Made by a program: the position numbers and the translations under genes. The notes under the pieces are model-generated. The model made no database searches, was not told the DNA's origin, and saw only the letters and a list, made by a program, of their open reading frames with translations. Below, one piece after another: positions 37,371 through 47,859 of a stretch of DNA of 54,070 nt. The first letter of the stretch is position 1. The number at the start of each line of letters is the position of its first letter. The stretch is from Pelargonium nanum (Eukaryota; Streptophyta; Magnoliopsida; Geraniales; Geraniaceae): assembly GCA_036897485.1 (NCBI GenBank), contig JAYMTF010000101.1, positions 1-54,070 on the forward strand, given 5' to 3'.

Positions 37371-39187
37371 AACGACTGGATTTCATTTTCTAAGCTGCAA
37401 AACATAAGAAAATGTTTCACTAATACAAACCCTACCAGAGCTCCATACCATAATGTTAATGACTACATATGAGAATAGTTAGATACACTCGAAAAGAGTT
37501 AAAAGCGCAACACATGATACTTGAAAAACAACTTAACGAGACAAGTTGCTAAAACTAGTAGAAGAAATTACGTCTAGCACATGTTGTTCGTTAGTATCTG
37601 CAAGGCATTAACTTGAATATTCTCTCGGGAGGACCCAAAGTCTCAGATGGGGCTAAGATATAACCAATTTGAAGGTTCTGACATGGATTTACTTCCTTCA
37701 ACTATGCAAACTTCTTAATATCTCGAATCTAACCTTCATGCAATCAAGGTTTGGTAATTTCAAAACCATTTTCCATGAACATAGGCTATCTGATTTCTGA
37801 TTAAACTGACTGAATAGCGAAAATATTTTCTCTTTGTTACGAGACACTCCTGATCATGATGAATTTCATGATAGATGTAACGCAGCTTCATCACTACCTT
37901 GGCTTAGAGTTGGATGACAAAGAATAGTACAATGCATGTCATATAATTATCTGACAATCAACTTACTATGAATAATTATTTTAGCCGGAGGAATACAAGC
38001 ACATATTTTATTTGTTTCTTCATAAAAATAAATTCTTTGGCAAAACATTTTAGATTATACATGAATTTCTTAGATAAAAAATATCTATTTATCTCGTGTC
38101 AAAATTCAATACATTTATATTGTATTTATTTATCTCATGCTCGTGGTTGGGTCCCACAAAATACATAATTTGTTGAATAAAATTATCAGTTTTTTTTGTT
38201 TCATTTGTGTACATTCGATGTTAACTAAAATAATATAGACGCACAATAGCTACCACGAGGTACAAGCAAGAAAAGGAGTAACCCTTACCACTGAGTCATA
38301 AACATACTTAGGTTCAATTTTCAACTAACTATTATGTATAGTCGGCATAGGTTATGGCTTATGATGACTTATTTCTGGTTTCGTCAATGTTCTAACCTAT
38401 GAATTGCTCAGTAGCGTTGACAATATTGATGTGATAAAGTTCAACTAGGTAGGACTTGCAATAATATTAAATAAAAATTACACAAGGACATTATCGATTA
38501 TGAGTTTGGTGTAACAATTTAAATGTTTTTCTCTTAACAAATTCGCGATCGTTCTAGATCAACCTTGAACTATTTAAACAGAGCAAAAGCGAACAACAAA
38601 TAAATAAAATGAAAATAAATAATTAGAAAATAAAGTTTTATTGCACCTAAAAAGATGATTACAAGTTTCTGAGATAGTTTGGAGAAATGGAGTCCTCCCC
38701 TATTTATACTGCATATACTACAAAATGAACGGTTATGTTTGAAAGTATAAGCGTACAATCTACACATAGGATTTAAGCTTTAGAAAATTCTACCAATTCT
38801 AATAAACTATGGATTATTCAAATCAAATCTAGAAATCTCTTCAAATAATAAATACCACTAATTGTACATACTAACTCTACCTCAATACTCAATTTAGTGC
38901 ACAAAACCTTAAAAAACTATTTTGGTACATAAACTTTCAATCACAACCTAATTTAGTGCAAAGAGCTAGATTGATCAATTAACTTTTCCGTTAAGTAATT
39001 GTTGACGTGATAATTATATAATAATTAAAATTGACAAATAAATATTGTTAATTAGCGTCGTCCTTTCTCTGGTCATCTAAAATGCCAGGCTCTTGTTAGT
39101 ATATTCAAAAATAATTTCGGGAAATAATTTATTTCATTGACTTATTATAATAATAACAATAATAAAAAAACTAACTAATTTATTAAA
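37371..39187. other. Intergenic AT-rich region, possibly interior of the CACTA remnant
   Basis: No gene recognised. Around 38885-38965 the phrase caatttagtgca is repeated twice 70 bp apart, resembling ends of other MITEs, but I could not find a partner arm. Confidence 0.4.
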
Positions 39188-40164
39188 GGTGTAATTATAG
39201 AAGGACCCCCTGTCCTTGACTCCTTTTGCACTAAACACCCCCATTGCAACTATAGGACCCCCGGATCTTTTTTCGTCCCTTTCGTCAGTTAAAACTAACG
39301 TTATTGTATTAAAAGACGAAAATACCCCCATCTTCTTCATCTTCAATCTCTAAAACCGTAGGAACTCATCCATGGAGGAGGAGTCGGCATCACCTGCTCC
39401 GTCTTCTCCGACTACGACACTGTTAGCTAAGACACTCACTCATTTCTCTTTATCACAACTCATCTTCTTCTCTTTTAACTTCATTTCTTAAATCTTTTAC
39501 AAACTCATCACCAAGCTTATCTCATCTCTCTCACAAACTCATATCTTCTTCTCTTTTCCAACGACGAAAGACAATGACTCTAACCCATCTCATCTTCAAG
39601 ATCTAGCCTCGATGTAGCCAGATCTGAATTTTTGGTGAATATGAATTTTGACGAATTGAATATGAAATTTTGGTATGTATTTGATGTTATTTTTAAACTT
39701 GACTTACTTTTGATATGTTTACATTCATAAATAATTAAATGAATCAACGAATTAGCCCAAATTAATTTGAAAATTTTGGATTTCAATATTTTTTTTTTTT
39801 GGAAAATTTGAATTTTCCGGCGAATGTTTGAAGTTTTCGGCATAAATTGTTAAAAAAACATGCCGGAATCTTCAAACATTCAACCATAAAAAAAAGTAGA
39901 GGGGTGCCTAGTGTTGGAGGTGTCAAAGTTAAAGGATCCTTATGTGATTTCCCCTAAGACTAATAAGGGCATTTCTGCTATTTACAATAAACTTAGATCA
40001 TGTGCACGTCACATGATACATAAAATCGAATTTTCCGTTAGTTTTAACTGACATATGGGACGAAGGAAAGATCAGATGGTCTTACAATTGCAAAAAAAAA
40101 AAAAAAAATATGAGTGCCAAGTGCATAAGGTGTCGAGGACAGGGGGTCATTTTGCTATTACCTC
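39188..40164. mobile_element. MULE-type MITE, 977 bp, with 9-bp TSD
   Basis: The two ends are inverted repeats over about 130 bp (left ggtgtaattatagaagg then accccctgtcct; right, in complement, ggtaatagcaaaatg then accccctgtcct, both continuing to cagttaaaactaacg). They are flanked by identical 9-bp direct repeats TTTATTAAA at 39179-39187 and 40165-40173. A 9-bp TSD and long TIRs point to the Mutator superfamily. No transposase frame is present. Confidence 0.8.
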
Positions 40165-40173
40165 TTTATTAAA

Positions 40174-40924
40174 ATATAAATCATCCCGAACGTTGCCCCT
40201 CTAAGGACAGTATGTCTATATCTAATCGACCAACAATGTTTTTTCTGTGAAATTTAGAGCATAAAAAACAATCTTACAAATTTTTATTAAACTAATAATA
40301 ATAATAATAATATAACTAAAAAATTGTTTAAAACAAACTAAGAAAATAGATGAACATCTTAATTTAAAAAAAAAAACTTTCATCCGTTTTCATTATTTTT
40401 GTCAATTCATAAACAAAACAGAATCTACAACAAATTTAAAACTTCAAAACTGAGCTTTCTGTTACAGGACGAAAATGACAGAAAAATCAATTTGCAAATC
40501 TTAATTTAATGCATAGTTATAGTTTTAAAAATTTGTAATTCGTAAAATTTGTAATCTTTTGACAGGGTTACTCTTAGGCTTTAACTCTGCAAACCCTCTT
40601 GATCACATAGTTGGAGGCTCTGCTCTACTAAGGAAATAAAGTGCCACCATCAACAAAATTATCTTCCCCCACCAAACTATTGAGTACTGATTCTACCATC
40701 CTATTTCTCCAATTTGAGTCCTCAAGCTTATTACAGTTTACAAGATGGTCAAATCATCCTGCATTCGCTTAAAAATATGTATTTCCTTCTGGTGAGATCT
40801 ACAATTTAGTAGTACTTCCAGGCATCATATTCATGGGAAGTACTCATTTCAAGCAAAATTGATTGTGGTTTCATTTGTACAATAACATTAAATGATAGTC
40901 TTGATATGTATAACTATATATAGC
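40174..40924. other. Intergenic AT-rich region
   Basis: No gene or clear repeat. A short aat trinucleotide run occurs near 40292-40310. Confidence 0.45.
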
Positions 40925-41066
40925 CGGTAGCGGAACCAATATGTAGGATATGAGTGACCGTATTAAGAAAAAGTTGAGCATACAAATTATGATCTCAACA
41001 TTATTAAGAAAATCATATTAGAGATGATATTCTGCCTATTACAACCAACTCCTAGCTCCGCCACTG
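40925..41066. mobile_element. Small hAT-type MITE (142 bp)
   Basis: The left end cggtagcggaacca and the right end tagctccgccactg are imperfect inverted repeats of the CAGTGGCGGAGCC type seen in plant hAT MITEs. The flanking 8-mers tatatagc (40917-40924) and actatagc (41067-41074) match at 6 of 8, a decayed 8-bp TSD. Confidence 0.55.
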
Positions 41067-41316
41067 ACTATAGCAATATATGTGAAAAGTGAAAACAATT
41101 TTGAAACCATCATGTATTGTTCATATCATTTGACGCAACAGGGTAATGGGAAATGAATCTTTGGAAAGAAGACGAAGAAGCTTCTTCAATTCCTTAGTGT
41201 TTGGTTAGTATGTATGAAATGAGCTTTGCCATAGAAGACTTGAGAGATTAAAGACAAAGTATCATGAAGATCACATCCCATTATAGAAATAGGCACCACA
41301 AGACAATCTATCTATC

Positions 41317-41332
41317 AACCTTTGGGGATCAA
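41317..41332. repeat. Left target-site duplication of the L1 LINE
   Basis: AACCTTTGGGGATCAA, identical to 47844-47859 after the poly-A tail. It defines the element's 5' boundary at 41333. Confidence 0.9.
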
Positions 41333-41350
41333 CTCTAGTTACAGATCTCC

Positions 41351-41371
41351 ATGAACAGTAACTATGTCTGA
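41351..41371 (+). CDS. Tiny upstream ORF overlapping the LINE ORF1 start
   Basis: A six-codon frame (ATG at 41351, TGA at 41369-41371) is the first ATG in the element and overlaps the ORF1 ATG at 41364 in another frame. It could lower or gate ORF1 initiation by reinitiation. It may equally be chance. Confidence 0.3.
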   Translation: MNSNYV

Positions 41372-43703
41372 ATCGGAAGAGCCAGCAGGAGCTTGCTGTC
41401 CTGCTCCGAGAGCTGCTGCTAGCCATTTTTCTGCATCCAACCCTTGCCCTCCTTTGCCTGCTCTAAATCTAGCACCCTCTTTTGCCTCAATCGTGAAAGG
41501 TTCAGCCATTGAAGAATCTTTCTCTGTTCCTTTAGAGTCTCCCATAGATAGAATTTCTGATGGGAATGACCAGTCTGCTGGAGACTGTGTTCAGTCTGAG
41601 GCTCCTGTGTTGGAAATAGATCCTGCTATCCTGATTGAAGCAAGAAGTAAATGGAAGAGAGCTGTTATAGTGAGAGTTCCCAGAAGGACCCTGGCCTACT
41701 CATATCTCAAGATCAAGTTGAAAGAGATATGGAAAGTCCAAGGCTCCTTGGAACTGATTAATATTGGGGATGGGTTCTTTACTGTCCGTTTTGGGGAAGA
41801 GGAAGATTTCAGCAAAGCTATCCATGGAGGACCTTGGTTCATTGGTCCTTCATTTGTCCATGTCAGACTTTGGGAACCAAATTTTAGTGCTTCCCCCTCT
41901 CATTTTGAAGATTGCTCAGCAATTTGGATCCAGTTGCCAAGACTCCCTTTGGAGTATTATGATAAAGGAATTCTTGAGTTGATAGGAAGATCTTTAGGTG
42001 TCTTGCTGAAAATTGATGCCAAAACTGACTCCAGTGAAAGGGGTAGTTTTGCTAGGCTCTGTGTCCAAATTGATATGAGAAAGAAATTGGCTTCTGAACT
42101 TCTTATAGGACCGTTAAGCCAGAGAATCATTTATGAAGGAGTGGACATTTGTTCCAACTGCAGGAGATGTGGGCACACAGCTTTTAATTGTGAAGATCTT
42201 GCCCCAATTTCTAAGGTAGCTGGGGTAGGTGAGAACTTAAATTCTAGGAATTTAAGAGAGAATCAAGAAGGAGAGGTGGGTGGGAAAAATCAAGAAGGTC
42301 TGGGAGTCAAAGATGGTATCTGTCAGGAAAGGAATAATGCTTCTGATTTGTCTCAGCTGCAAAGAAATGGAGATCATGCTACTCTTGGGAATCTTAGAAA
42401 TCCTGGGGAGGAATGGCAGACTGTTGGTCGGAGAAGGAATCGTGAAACTCAGACCCGTGACCGCCTTCCCCGTGATCGGAGATCGGAGAGAGATGACGGG
42501 TATCGGGGACGCAGCCAGTCTCGATCAGATCGCCATCAGTACCATAGGAGTCAGGCTAGGGTTAGTAAAGCTGGCTTCAGAGGTAGGGGTGGAGGGAGTT
42601 CAAACCGCCAATTTTTTGAAAGGAAAAACTCAGTTGGGCCTTTTGCTAGCTTTGGTCGTGGGCCGTCTGCAGAGTTTCAAGGAAAGCCCAAAGGAAAAGG
42701 AAAATTAAAAGAAGTAGAGGGCCCAGTTCATTTAGCCGCTCTTTCTTCTGCCACGTGTGTTCCTATCGGTGGTATTCATATAAATGGAGGGGAGTTGGTA
42801 GTTTCTAAATCCACCTCAAGATCTGTGGAACCATCTACAAGAACCCCCTCTGTTCTCCTACCTCTCCCTTCCTCCTCCAGTCTTCCGTCTTCTCCATCCC
42901 ATGGAATCAGGTCCCTCCAACCCTGCTCCAGTAGCATCTCCCCTATCGTGGGAGCTGGTGTGCTACGAATACCAGTGGTCCCTCCAAGCCTCTCTGCCGG
43001 AGGACCAACTTTTGAATCTGGCCAAGATCATTCTTCCTCCAAAACTCTCAGAAGAGAAGGATCAGATAGCCTGGTCAGTGTTCACCCTCAGCTTCCGATC
43101 AATGTGGTATTGTGTCAGGAACAACCAACCAGATGCTTGGATAGCTGCCTTCAACAATTATGCCAGTCGGTGGTTCCTCTGCACGGAAATCAACTGTGTA
43201 ATGAGCAAAGCGAAGCAAGGAGTCTTCATCATGAAGAGGTTTTGGGATACTCATCTTGCTCACGAAGTGCTGAAGATCCTGGCTTTTGCAGAGCCCTCCC
43301 CATCGTCGGGGTGCAGGATGCCTCAATCCTTAGAGCCCCTGGCAGTCACTTGGCCGGAGATGAATCCAGTGATCTTGGAAAGGCAGCCAGACCTAACCCT
43401 AGCAGTGAAATTTTGGGGCAAGACCTTTTGTGTGATTCAGGAAGATTGGATGGGAGTAGATTTGAAGCTGGAATTGCAGAGGATAGACCTGGAAAGAGCA
43501 GTCCACGTCTCCGTGAAGTTCTTAAAAAGGCCAGGAAATCTCCAGAAGGAATACGAGATGCTGATAACTCCAGAAGAGCGCCCCAGAAGAAGTCGAAGGT
43601 TGTTGGCAAGAGAACCAAAGCTTCTCTCGATCCAAAACCGAGCAGGAGAGGTGGCCTTTCCCAGAATGCAGAGAATCATGAATCTTCTACACTGGAACGC
43701 TAG
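41364..43703 (+). CDS. LINE ORF1: DUF4283 and CCHC zinc-knuckle protein
   Basis: 779 residues. About residues 85-230 match the plant L1 DUF4283 nucleic-acid-binding region (RVPRRTLAYSYLKIKLKEIW, FGEEEDFSKAIHGGPWF, WIQLPRLPLEYYDKG). A zinc knuckle CSNCRRCGHTAFNC (CX2CX4HX4C, about 263-276) follows. Next is an Arg/Ser/Gly-rich stretch, then a low-complexity Ser/Pro region and a basic C terminus (REVLKKARKS, PQKKSKVVGKR). Its product would coat the element RNA. The last 26 bases overlap the proposed ORF2 start. Confidence 0.9.
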   Translation: MSESEEPAGACCPAPRAAASHFSASNPCPPLPALNLAPSFASIVKGSAIEESFSVPLESPIDRISDGNDQSAGDCVQSEAPVLEIDPAILIEARSKWKRAVIVRVPRRTLAYSYLKIKLKEIWKVQGSLELINIGDGFFTVRFGEEEDFSKAIHGGPWFIGPSFVHVRLWEPNFSASPSHFEDCSAIWIQLPRLPLEYYDKGILELIGRSLGVLLKIDAKTDSSERGSFARLCVQIDMRKKLASELLIGPLSQRIIYEGVDICSNCRRCGHTAFNCEDLAPISKVAGVGENLNSRNLRENQEGEVGGKNQEGLGVKDGICQERNNASDLSQLQRNGDHATLGNLRNPGEEWQTVGRRRNRETQTRDRLPRDRRSERDDGYRGRSQSRSDRHQYHRSQARVSKAGFRGRGGGSSNRQFFERKNSVGPFASFGRGPSAEFQGKPKGKGKLKEVEGPVHLAALSSATCVPIGGIHINGGELVVSKSTSRSVEPSTRTPSVLLPLPSSSSLPSSPSHGIRSLQPCSSSISPIVGAGVLRIPVVPPSLSAGGPTFESGQDHSSSKTLRREGSDSLVSVHPQLPINVVLCQEQPTRCLDSCLQQLCQSVVPLHGNQLCNEQSEARSLHHEEVLGYSSCSRSAEDPGFCRALPIVGVQDASILRAPGSHLAGDESSDLGKAARPNPSSEILGQDLLCDSGRLDGSRFEAGIAEDRPGKSSPRLREVLKKARKSPEGIRDADNSRRAPQKKSKVVGKRTKASLDPKPSRRGGLSQNAENHESSTLER

Positions 43704-46700
43704 GGGTGTCATGGGTAATAACTTCAAACCTCTGTTTGAAGCTTTAGTGGGGATTCACTCCCCTGATCTGGTTCTTTTGACTGAAACTAAAGTGTCTGGG
43801 ACTAAAGGCAGTCTGCTTCTGAGGAGCTTGGGTTTTGATTGTGTCTTCATGGTGAATGCTGAAGGTAGCAGAGGAGGGTTGGCCCTTTTGTGGAATAGCA
43901 CCAATCTGGTGGTGTCGTGCAGTAGGAGCTCAGGCAATCACATTCAAGCTACTATAGAGGTAATTTCTTCCAAAGCTTCTTTTAATCTTTTAGGCATCTA
44001 CGCTAGTACTACATTCTCTATGAGGCTAGAACTTTGGGATAAACTTAGACTTTGGTCATCAGAGTTAATTGGTCCTCTAATTGTGGTGGGTGATTTTAAT
44101 GAGGTTTTGTACCAATCTGAGAAAAGGGGTGGTAATCCCATCAATATGGCTAGAAGCCAGGCTTTTTTTGATTGTATCTCTGATTGTGGTTTACTTGATA
44201 TTGGGTTTTCTGGACCTAGATACACTTGGAGTAATCTGAGATCTCTCCCTTTTCGGGTGGAGGAGAGGTTAGATAGGTTCCTAGTAAATGCTGATTTTCT
44301 TGATCTTTTCCCTGATTCTTTTGTTAAACACCTTCCTAGAATCAGATCTGATCATTGCCCTATTTTGCTCTCCCTTTTAAACCCTAGGCTTTCTTGTCTG
44401 AAAAGGCCTTTCAAATTTTTTCCCATGTGGTCCAATCATGATGGTTTTAAGGAGCTAGTTTCTTCCTCTTGGAATAATGTCAACCCCTCTCCTATTCACT
44501 TCAAAATTAGCAGTCTTGCTAGAGTGCTGGCTTTATGGAATAAAAATGTTTTTGGTAATATCTTCACCTTGAAAAAGTCTCTTTTGAATCATCTGGAGTC
44601 TTTGCAAATTTCTATTTCTCTTAATCCCTCTGATAGTTTGATTCTTGATGAAAGGGAGACTAGAGAAAAGCTTTTGAATGTTTTAAGGCAGGAAGAGTCT
44701 TTTTGGCATTGTAAGTCTAGAGTTCTTTGGCTCCAATGTGGAGATCAAAACTCTAAATTTTTTCACTTGAGCTCTAAGATCAGAACTAAGAGGAACCAGA
44801 TCACTAGATTGGTTAGGGAGGATGGGCATGTTGTTGAAGGGGAAAATCAATTGGGGAGGCTTATTTCTGATTTTTTTAAGTCTTTGTTTGCCTCTAGTAA
44901 CCCTGCTGCTTGGGTCTCTCCCATTAGATATCAGCACTCCTACCCTCATAGTCTTTTTAAATCCCCTCTTGACTGTGAGATTAAGAGAGCTCTTTATCTC
45001 CTTCATCCTAATAAAGCTCCTGGCCCTGATGGCTTTAATGCGGGGTTTTTTCAGAAGTATTGGGATGTTATTGGGGCTGATCTTAGCAAAGAGATTAAGT
45101 ATTGTTTTGAGTCCTGTTCTGTTCCTCCTCAGTGGAACTGTACTTTCTTTGCTCTGATCCCTAAGATTAGTAACCCTGAAACTGTTAATCAGTTTAGACC
45201 CATTAGCTTGTGTAATGTTGTCTATAAGGTTCTTTCTAAGATCATTGTGGAAAGGTTGAAAGTTTATATCCCTGATTTAGTTAACCCTCTTCAGGGAGGT
45301 TTTGTTAAAGGTAGGAGAGCCTGTGATAATGTGATTGTGGTTAATGAGATTCTTCACTCTATGACTAGGAATAGGAGTAAGGTTGGTTGGATGGCTATTA
45401 AGTTAGATCTTAATAAAGCGTATGATAGACTTGAGTGGTCTTTTGTGGAAGCTATGCTTACCTCCTACAATCTGCCCTCTTCTTTAGTTAAACTCATTAT
45501 GAACTGCGTCACCTCAGTTTCTATATCTGTTTTGCTCAATGGGGGCATTCTTGAGAATTTTTGTCCTGGTAGGGGCCTTAGACAAGGAGATCCTCTATCT
45601 CCCTATCTTTTTATCTTGAGTATGGAGTATCTCTCGAGGAGTATAGAGGAGAGTGTGCACAGAAAAGATTGGTCCCCTTTTCCTATGCACAATAGGAATC
45701 TTTGCATTTCTCATGTTCTCTTTGCTGATGATATTGTTCTTTTCAGTTCTGTTTCTGCTCATAGTGCTCTTGCTGTGAAAGGGGTGCTTGATAGATTTTG
45801 TGAGATTTCTGGTCTCATCATTAGCCCTGACAAGTCTAGAATTGTGTTCTCCAAAACTGTTGCTAGAAGCTCTAAGGTCTCTATTGCTAACCTGTTTCCT
45901 TGGAAACATGATTCTAATTTTGGGAAATACCTAGGTTTCCCTCTTGCTGCTGGTAATCTTTCTTCTAAAGACTTTGATTTCATCATTGATAAGGTTAAGG
46001 CTAAGCTTGAGGGTTGGAAGTCTAAGTTTCTGTCTCTAGCTGGTAGGACTACCCTGATTAAGTCTGTGACCTCCTCCATTCCTAGTTACTATATGTCTGC
46101 TCTTCCTTTTCCCATCTCCACTTGTAATAAATTGGATGCTATTAATAGGAATTTTCTTTGGGGTGGGAATGGGACTAAAAGAGGCATGTCTAAGGTTAAT
46201 TGGAGGACTGTCACTGCTAGGAACAGTTCTGGAGGTTTGGGCATAAAAATCTCTAGGCATAGGAATATTGCCTTGCTTGCCAAGCTTGCTTGGCAAGTCA
46301 AGGCCAATTCTGAGTCTGTTTGGGCCAAGTGTTTTAGGAGTAAGTACAAGTCTTCTGCTTCCCCTAAGTCCATCATTAAGAAAGGGATTGATTTGGCCAA
46401 GAAGGTCATTGATGATAATGTGCAATGGAGTTTAGGTAATGGCTTAAATGTGAGATTTTATGAGGATAAGTGGTGGGGTGCTAATTCCCTCAGGTCTGTC
46501 CTCATTGGTCCTTTAAATAGGTATGAGGATTCTTTGCTGGTTCTGTCTGTTTGGGATTTTCAGGGTAATTGGGATTTTTCTTGCCTCTCTTTTGTTTTAC
46601 CCCCTAAGATCAAATTTCAAATTAGGTCTATCCCTAAACTGGCTGGTTCCTCTACCCCTGATGCTCCCTTTTGGGGCCCTGCTAAGAATGGTTCTTTTTC

Positions 46701-47802
46701 CATTCAATCTGCTTACAATCTGCTGTGTCATAATGAGGTGGATGTTTTTCCTCTTAATTTGCCTTCTTCTAAGATTTGGGATGTTCTGTGGAATTTAAAG
46801 TGCCATAATAGAACCAGATTCTTTGGTTGGCTTTGTCTCCACTCTGCCCTTCCCACCAAAGCTTTTCTTGCCTTAAGACATTTAAATTTTGAGTCTAGCT
46901 GTCATAGATGCTTTTGCTTGTGTGAAGATATTAGCCATATTTTAAAAGATTGTCATTTTGCTGATAGTGTGTGGATAAGTTTGGGGTTCATTTTTCCTCC
47001 TTCTGTTTCTTTTCTTCAGTGGTTTTGTTCAAATTTGGAAGACTCCTCCTTGACCTGTCTTGCTATTCCAAAAAATGTCCTCTTCATTTATACCTGTTGG
47101 AGTCTTTGGTTGAATAGGAATGCTTGCATTTTCTCTGATTCTAGGCCTAAGGCTTCTGAAGTTGTTTATAAAGCTAAGTCTTTGGCTGCTGAGTTTCTTT
47201 TCCTTGCTCTTAATTCCTCTGCTCCTTCTGCTTCTGTTTCTTCTTCTGCCCCCACTGTTTCTGGTTTGCCCTCCTCTCTCTGGATTGCTCCTCCTGTTAA
47301 CTGGACAAAAATTAACTCTGATGGTAGTAGTCTAGGTAATCCGGGGTTGTGTGGTATTGGGGTTGTGGCTAGGGATTTTAAAGGGTCTTGGTTGGGAGGG
47401 GATGCTTTCTTTGGTGGCTGGGCTAATAGCTCTTGGGCTGAGCTGAGAGCTTTTCAAAGGGCTATTGATTTGGGTATCAGCTTGGGTTGCAAGCAAGTTA
47501 TTTTTGAATATGATGCAATTGAAGTGGAAAAGCTGTTTTATTTACCTGATATTTCCTCTCATCCTCTCCGTTCTATTGTGCTGGATTGCAGGGATAAGAT
47601 GAAGTTCTTTGATGATTTTATGTTGCAAAAGTCGGATAGGAGAGCTAATTGTGTGGCAGATTTTTTAGCTCGTTTTTGCTTTAATCCGAATTTTGTCGGT
47701 TGTAATTTTATTCACCCGCCTGTGGGTGCAATGGATTTCCTTGCTTTTGATTGTATGAACTCTCCGATCCAGGAGGATGTTCCTTTGCTGCATCCTCCTT
47801 GA
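43678..47802 (+). CDS. LINE ORF2: endonuclease, reverse transcriptase, RNase H
   Basis: 1374 residues from ATG 43678. An apurinic-type endonuclease begins at MNLLHWNARGV and includes LLTETKV, VGDFNEVL and RSDHCPILL. The reverse transcriptase has FALIPKISNP, FRPISLCNVVYK, KLDLNKAYDRLEW, GRGLRQGDPLSPYLF and the catalytic FADD near residue 682. Next is a zinc-binding region with Cys/His residues (SSCHRCFCLCEDISHIL). The C-terminal RNase H (about 1210-1340) keeps the acidic set in SDGSS, AELRAF, EYDAIE and CVADFLAR. No stop or frameshift breaks it. The frame stays open upstream to an ATG at 42901, so an N-terminal extension of 259 residues inside ORF1 is possible, but the domain-based start is 43678. 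Confidence 0.93.
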   Translation: MNLLHWNARGVMGNNFKPLFEALVGIHSPDLVLLTETKVSGTKGSLLLRSLGFDCVFMVNAEGSRGGLALLWNSTNLVVSCSRSSGNHIQATIEVISSKASFNLLGIYASTTFSMRLELWDKLRLWSSELIGPLIVVGDFNEVLYQSEKRGGNPINMARSQAFFDCISDCGLLDIGFSGPRYTWSNLRSLPFRVEERLDRFLVNADFLDLFPDSFVKHLPRIRSDHCPILLSLLNPRLSCLKRPFKFFPMWSNHDGFKELVSSSWNNVNPSPIHFKISSLARVLALWNKNVFGNIFTLKKSLLNHLESLQISISLNPSDSLILDERETREKLLNVLRQEESFWHCKSRVLWLQCGDQNSKFFHLSSKIRTKRNQITRLVREDGHVVEGENQLGRLISDFFKSLFASSNPAAWVSPIRYQHSYPHSLFKSPLDCEIKRALYLLHPNKAPGPDGFNAGFFQKYWDVIGADLSKEIKYCFESCSVPPQWNCTFFALIPKISNPETVNQFRPISLCNVVYKVLSKIIVERLKVYIPDLVNPLQGGFVKGRRACDNVIVVNEILHSMTRNRSKVGWMAIKLDLNKAYDRLEWSFVEAMLTSYNLPSSLVKLIMNCVTSVSISVLLNGGILENFCPGRGLRQGDPLSPYLFILSMEYLSRSIEESVHRKDWSPFPMHNRNLCISHVLFADDIVLFSSVSAHSALAVKGVLDRFCEISGLIISPDKSRIVFSKTVARSSKVSIANLFPWKHDSNFGKYLGFPLAAGNLSSKDFDFIIDKVKAKLEGWKSKFLSLAGRTTLIKSVTSSIPSYYMSALPFPISTCNKLDAINRNFLWGGNGTKRGMSKVNWRTVTARNSSGGLGIKISRHRNIALLAKLAWQVKANSESVWAKCFRSKYKSSASPKSIIKKGIDLAKKVIDDNVQWSLGNGLNVRFYEDKWWGANSLRSVLIGPLNRYEDSLLVLSVWDFQGNWDFSCLSFVLPPKIKFQIRSIPKLAGSSTPDAPFWGPAKNGSFSIQSAYNLLCHNEVDVFPLNLPSSKIWDVLWNLKCHNRTRFFGWLCLHSALPTKAFLALRHLNFESSCHRCFCLCEDISHILKDCHFADSVWISLGFIFPPSVSFLQWFCSNLEDSSLTCLAIPKNVLFIYTCWSLWLNRNACIFSDSRPKASEVVYKAKSLAAEFLFLALNSSAPSASVSSSAPTVSGLPSSLWIAPPVNWTKINSDGSSLGNPGLCGIGVVARDFKGSWLGGDAFFGGWANSSWAELRAFQRAIDLGISLGCKQVIFEYDAIEVEKLFYLPDISSHPLRSIVLDCRDKMKFFDDFMLQKSDRRANCVADFLARFCFNPNFVGCNFIHPPVGAMDFLAFDCMNSPIQEDVPLLHPP

Positions 47803-47843
47803 TTCTTTTTCTGAATGAAGGCTCTTTTTATCAAAAAAAAAAA

Positions 47844-47859
47844 AACCTTTGGGGATCAA
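47844..47859. repeat. Right target-site duplication of the L1 LINE
   Basis: AACCTTTGGGGATCAA follows the A tail and is identical to 41317-41332. Confidence 0.9.

Larger units (their letters stand above)
41333..47845 (+). mobile_element. Full-length L1-type LINE, apparently intact
   Basis: About 6.5 kb bounded by perfect 16-bp direct repeats. It has a 31-bp leader, ORF1 (RNA-binding), ORF2 (endonuclease, reverse transcriptase, RNase H), a 3' UTR of about 30 bp ending ctttttatc and a 13-base A tail (47833-47845; its last two As are shared with the TSD). Both frames are uninterrupted. The intact frames, the perfect TSD and the clean tail indicate recent insertion. The uninterrupted target would have read tctatc then the 16-mer then tatttaac. 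Confidence 0.93.

Noticed and set aside
45595..46425. Several minus-strand frames over the LINE reverse transcriptase
   Set aside because: Antisense shadows of an intact RT frame.
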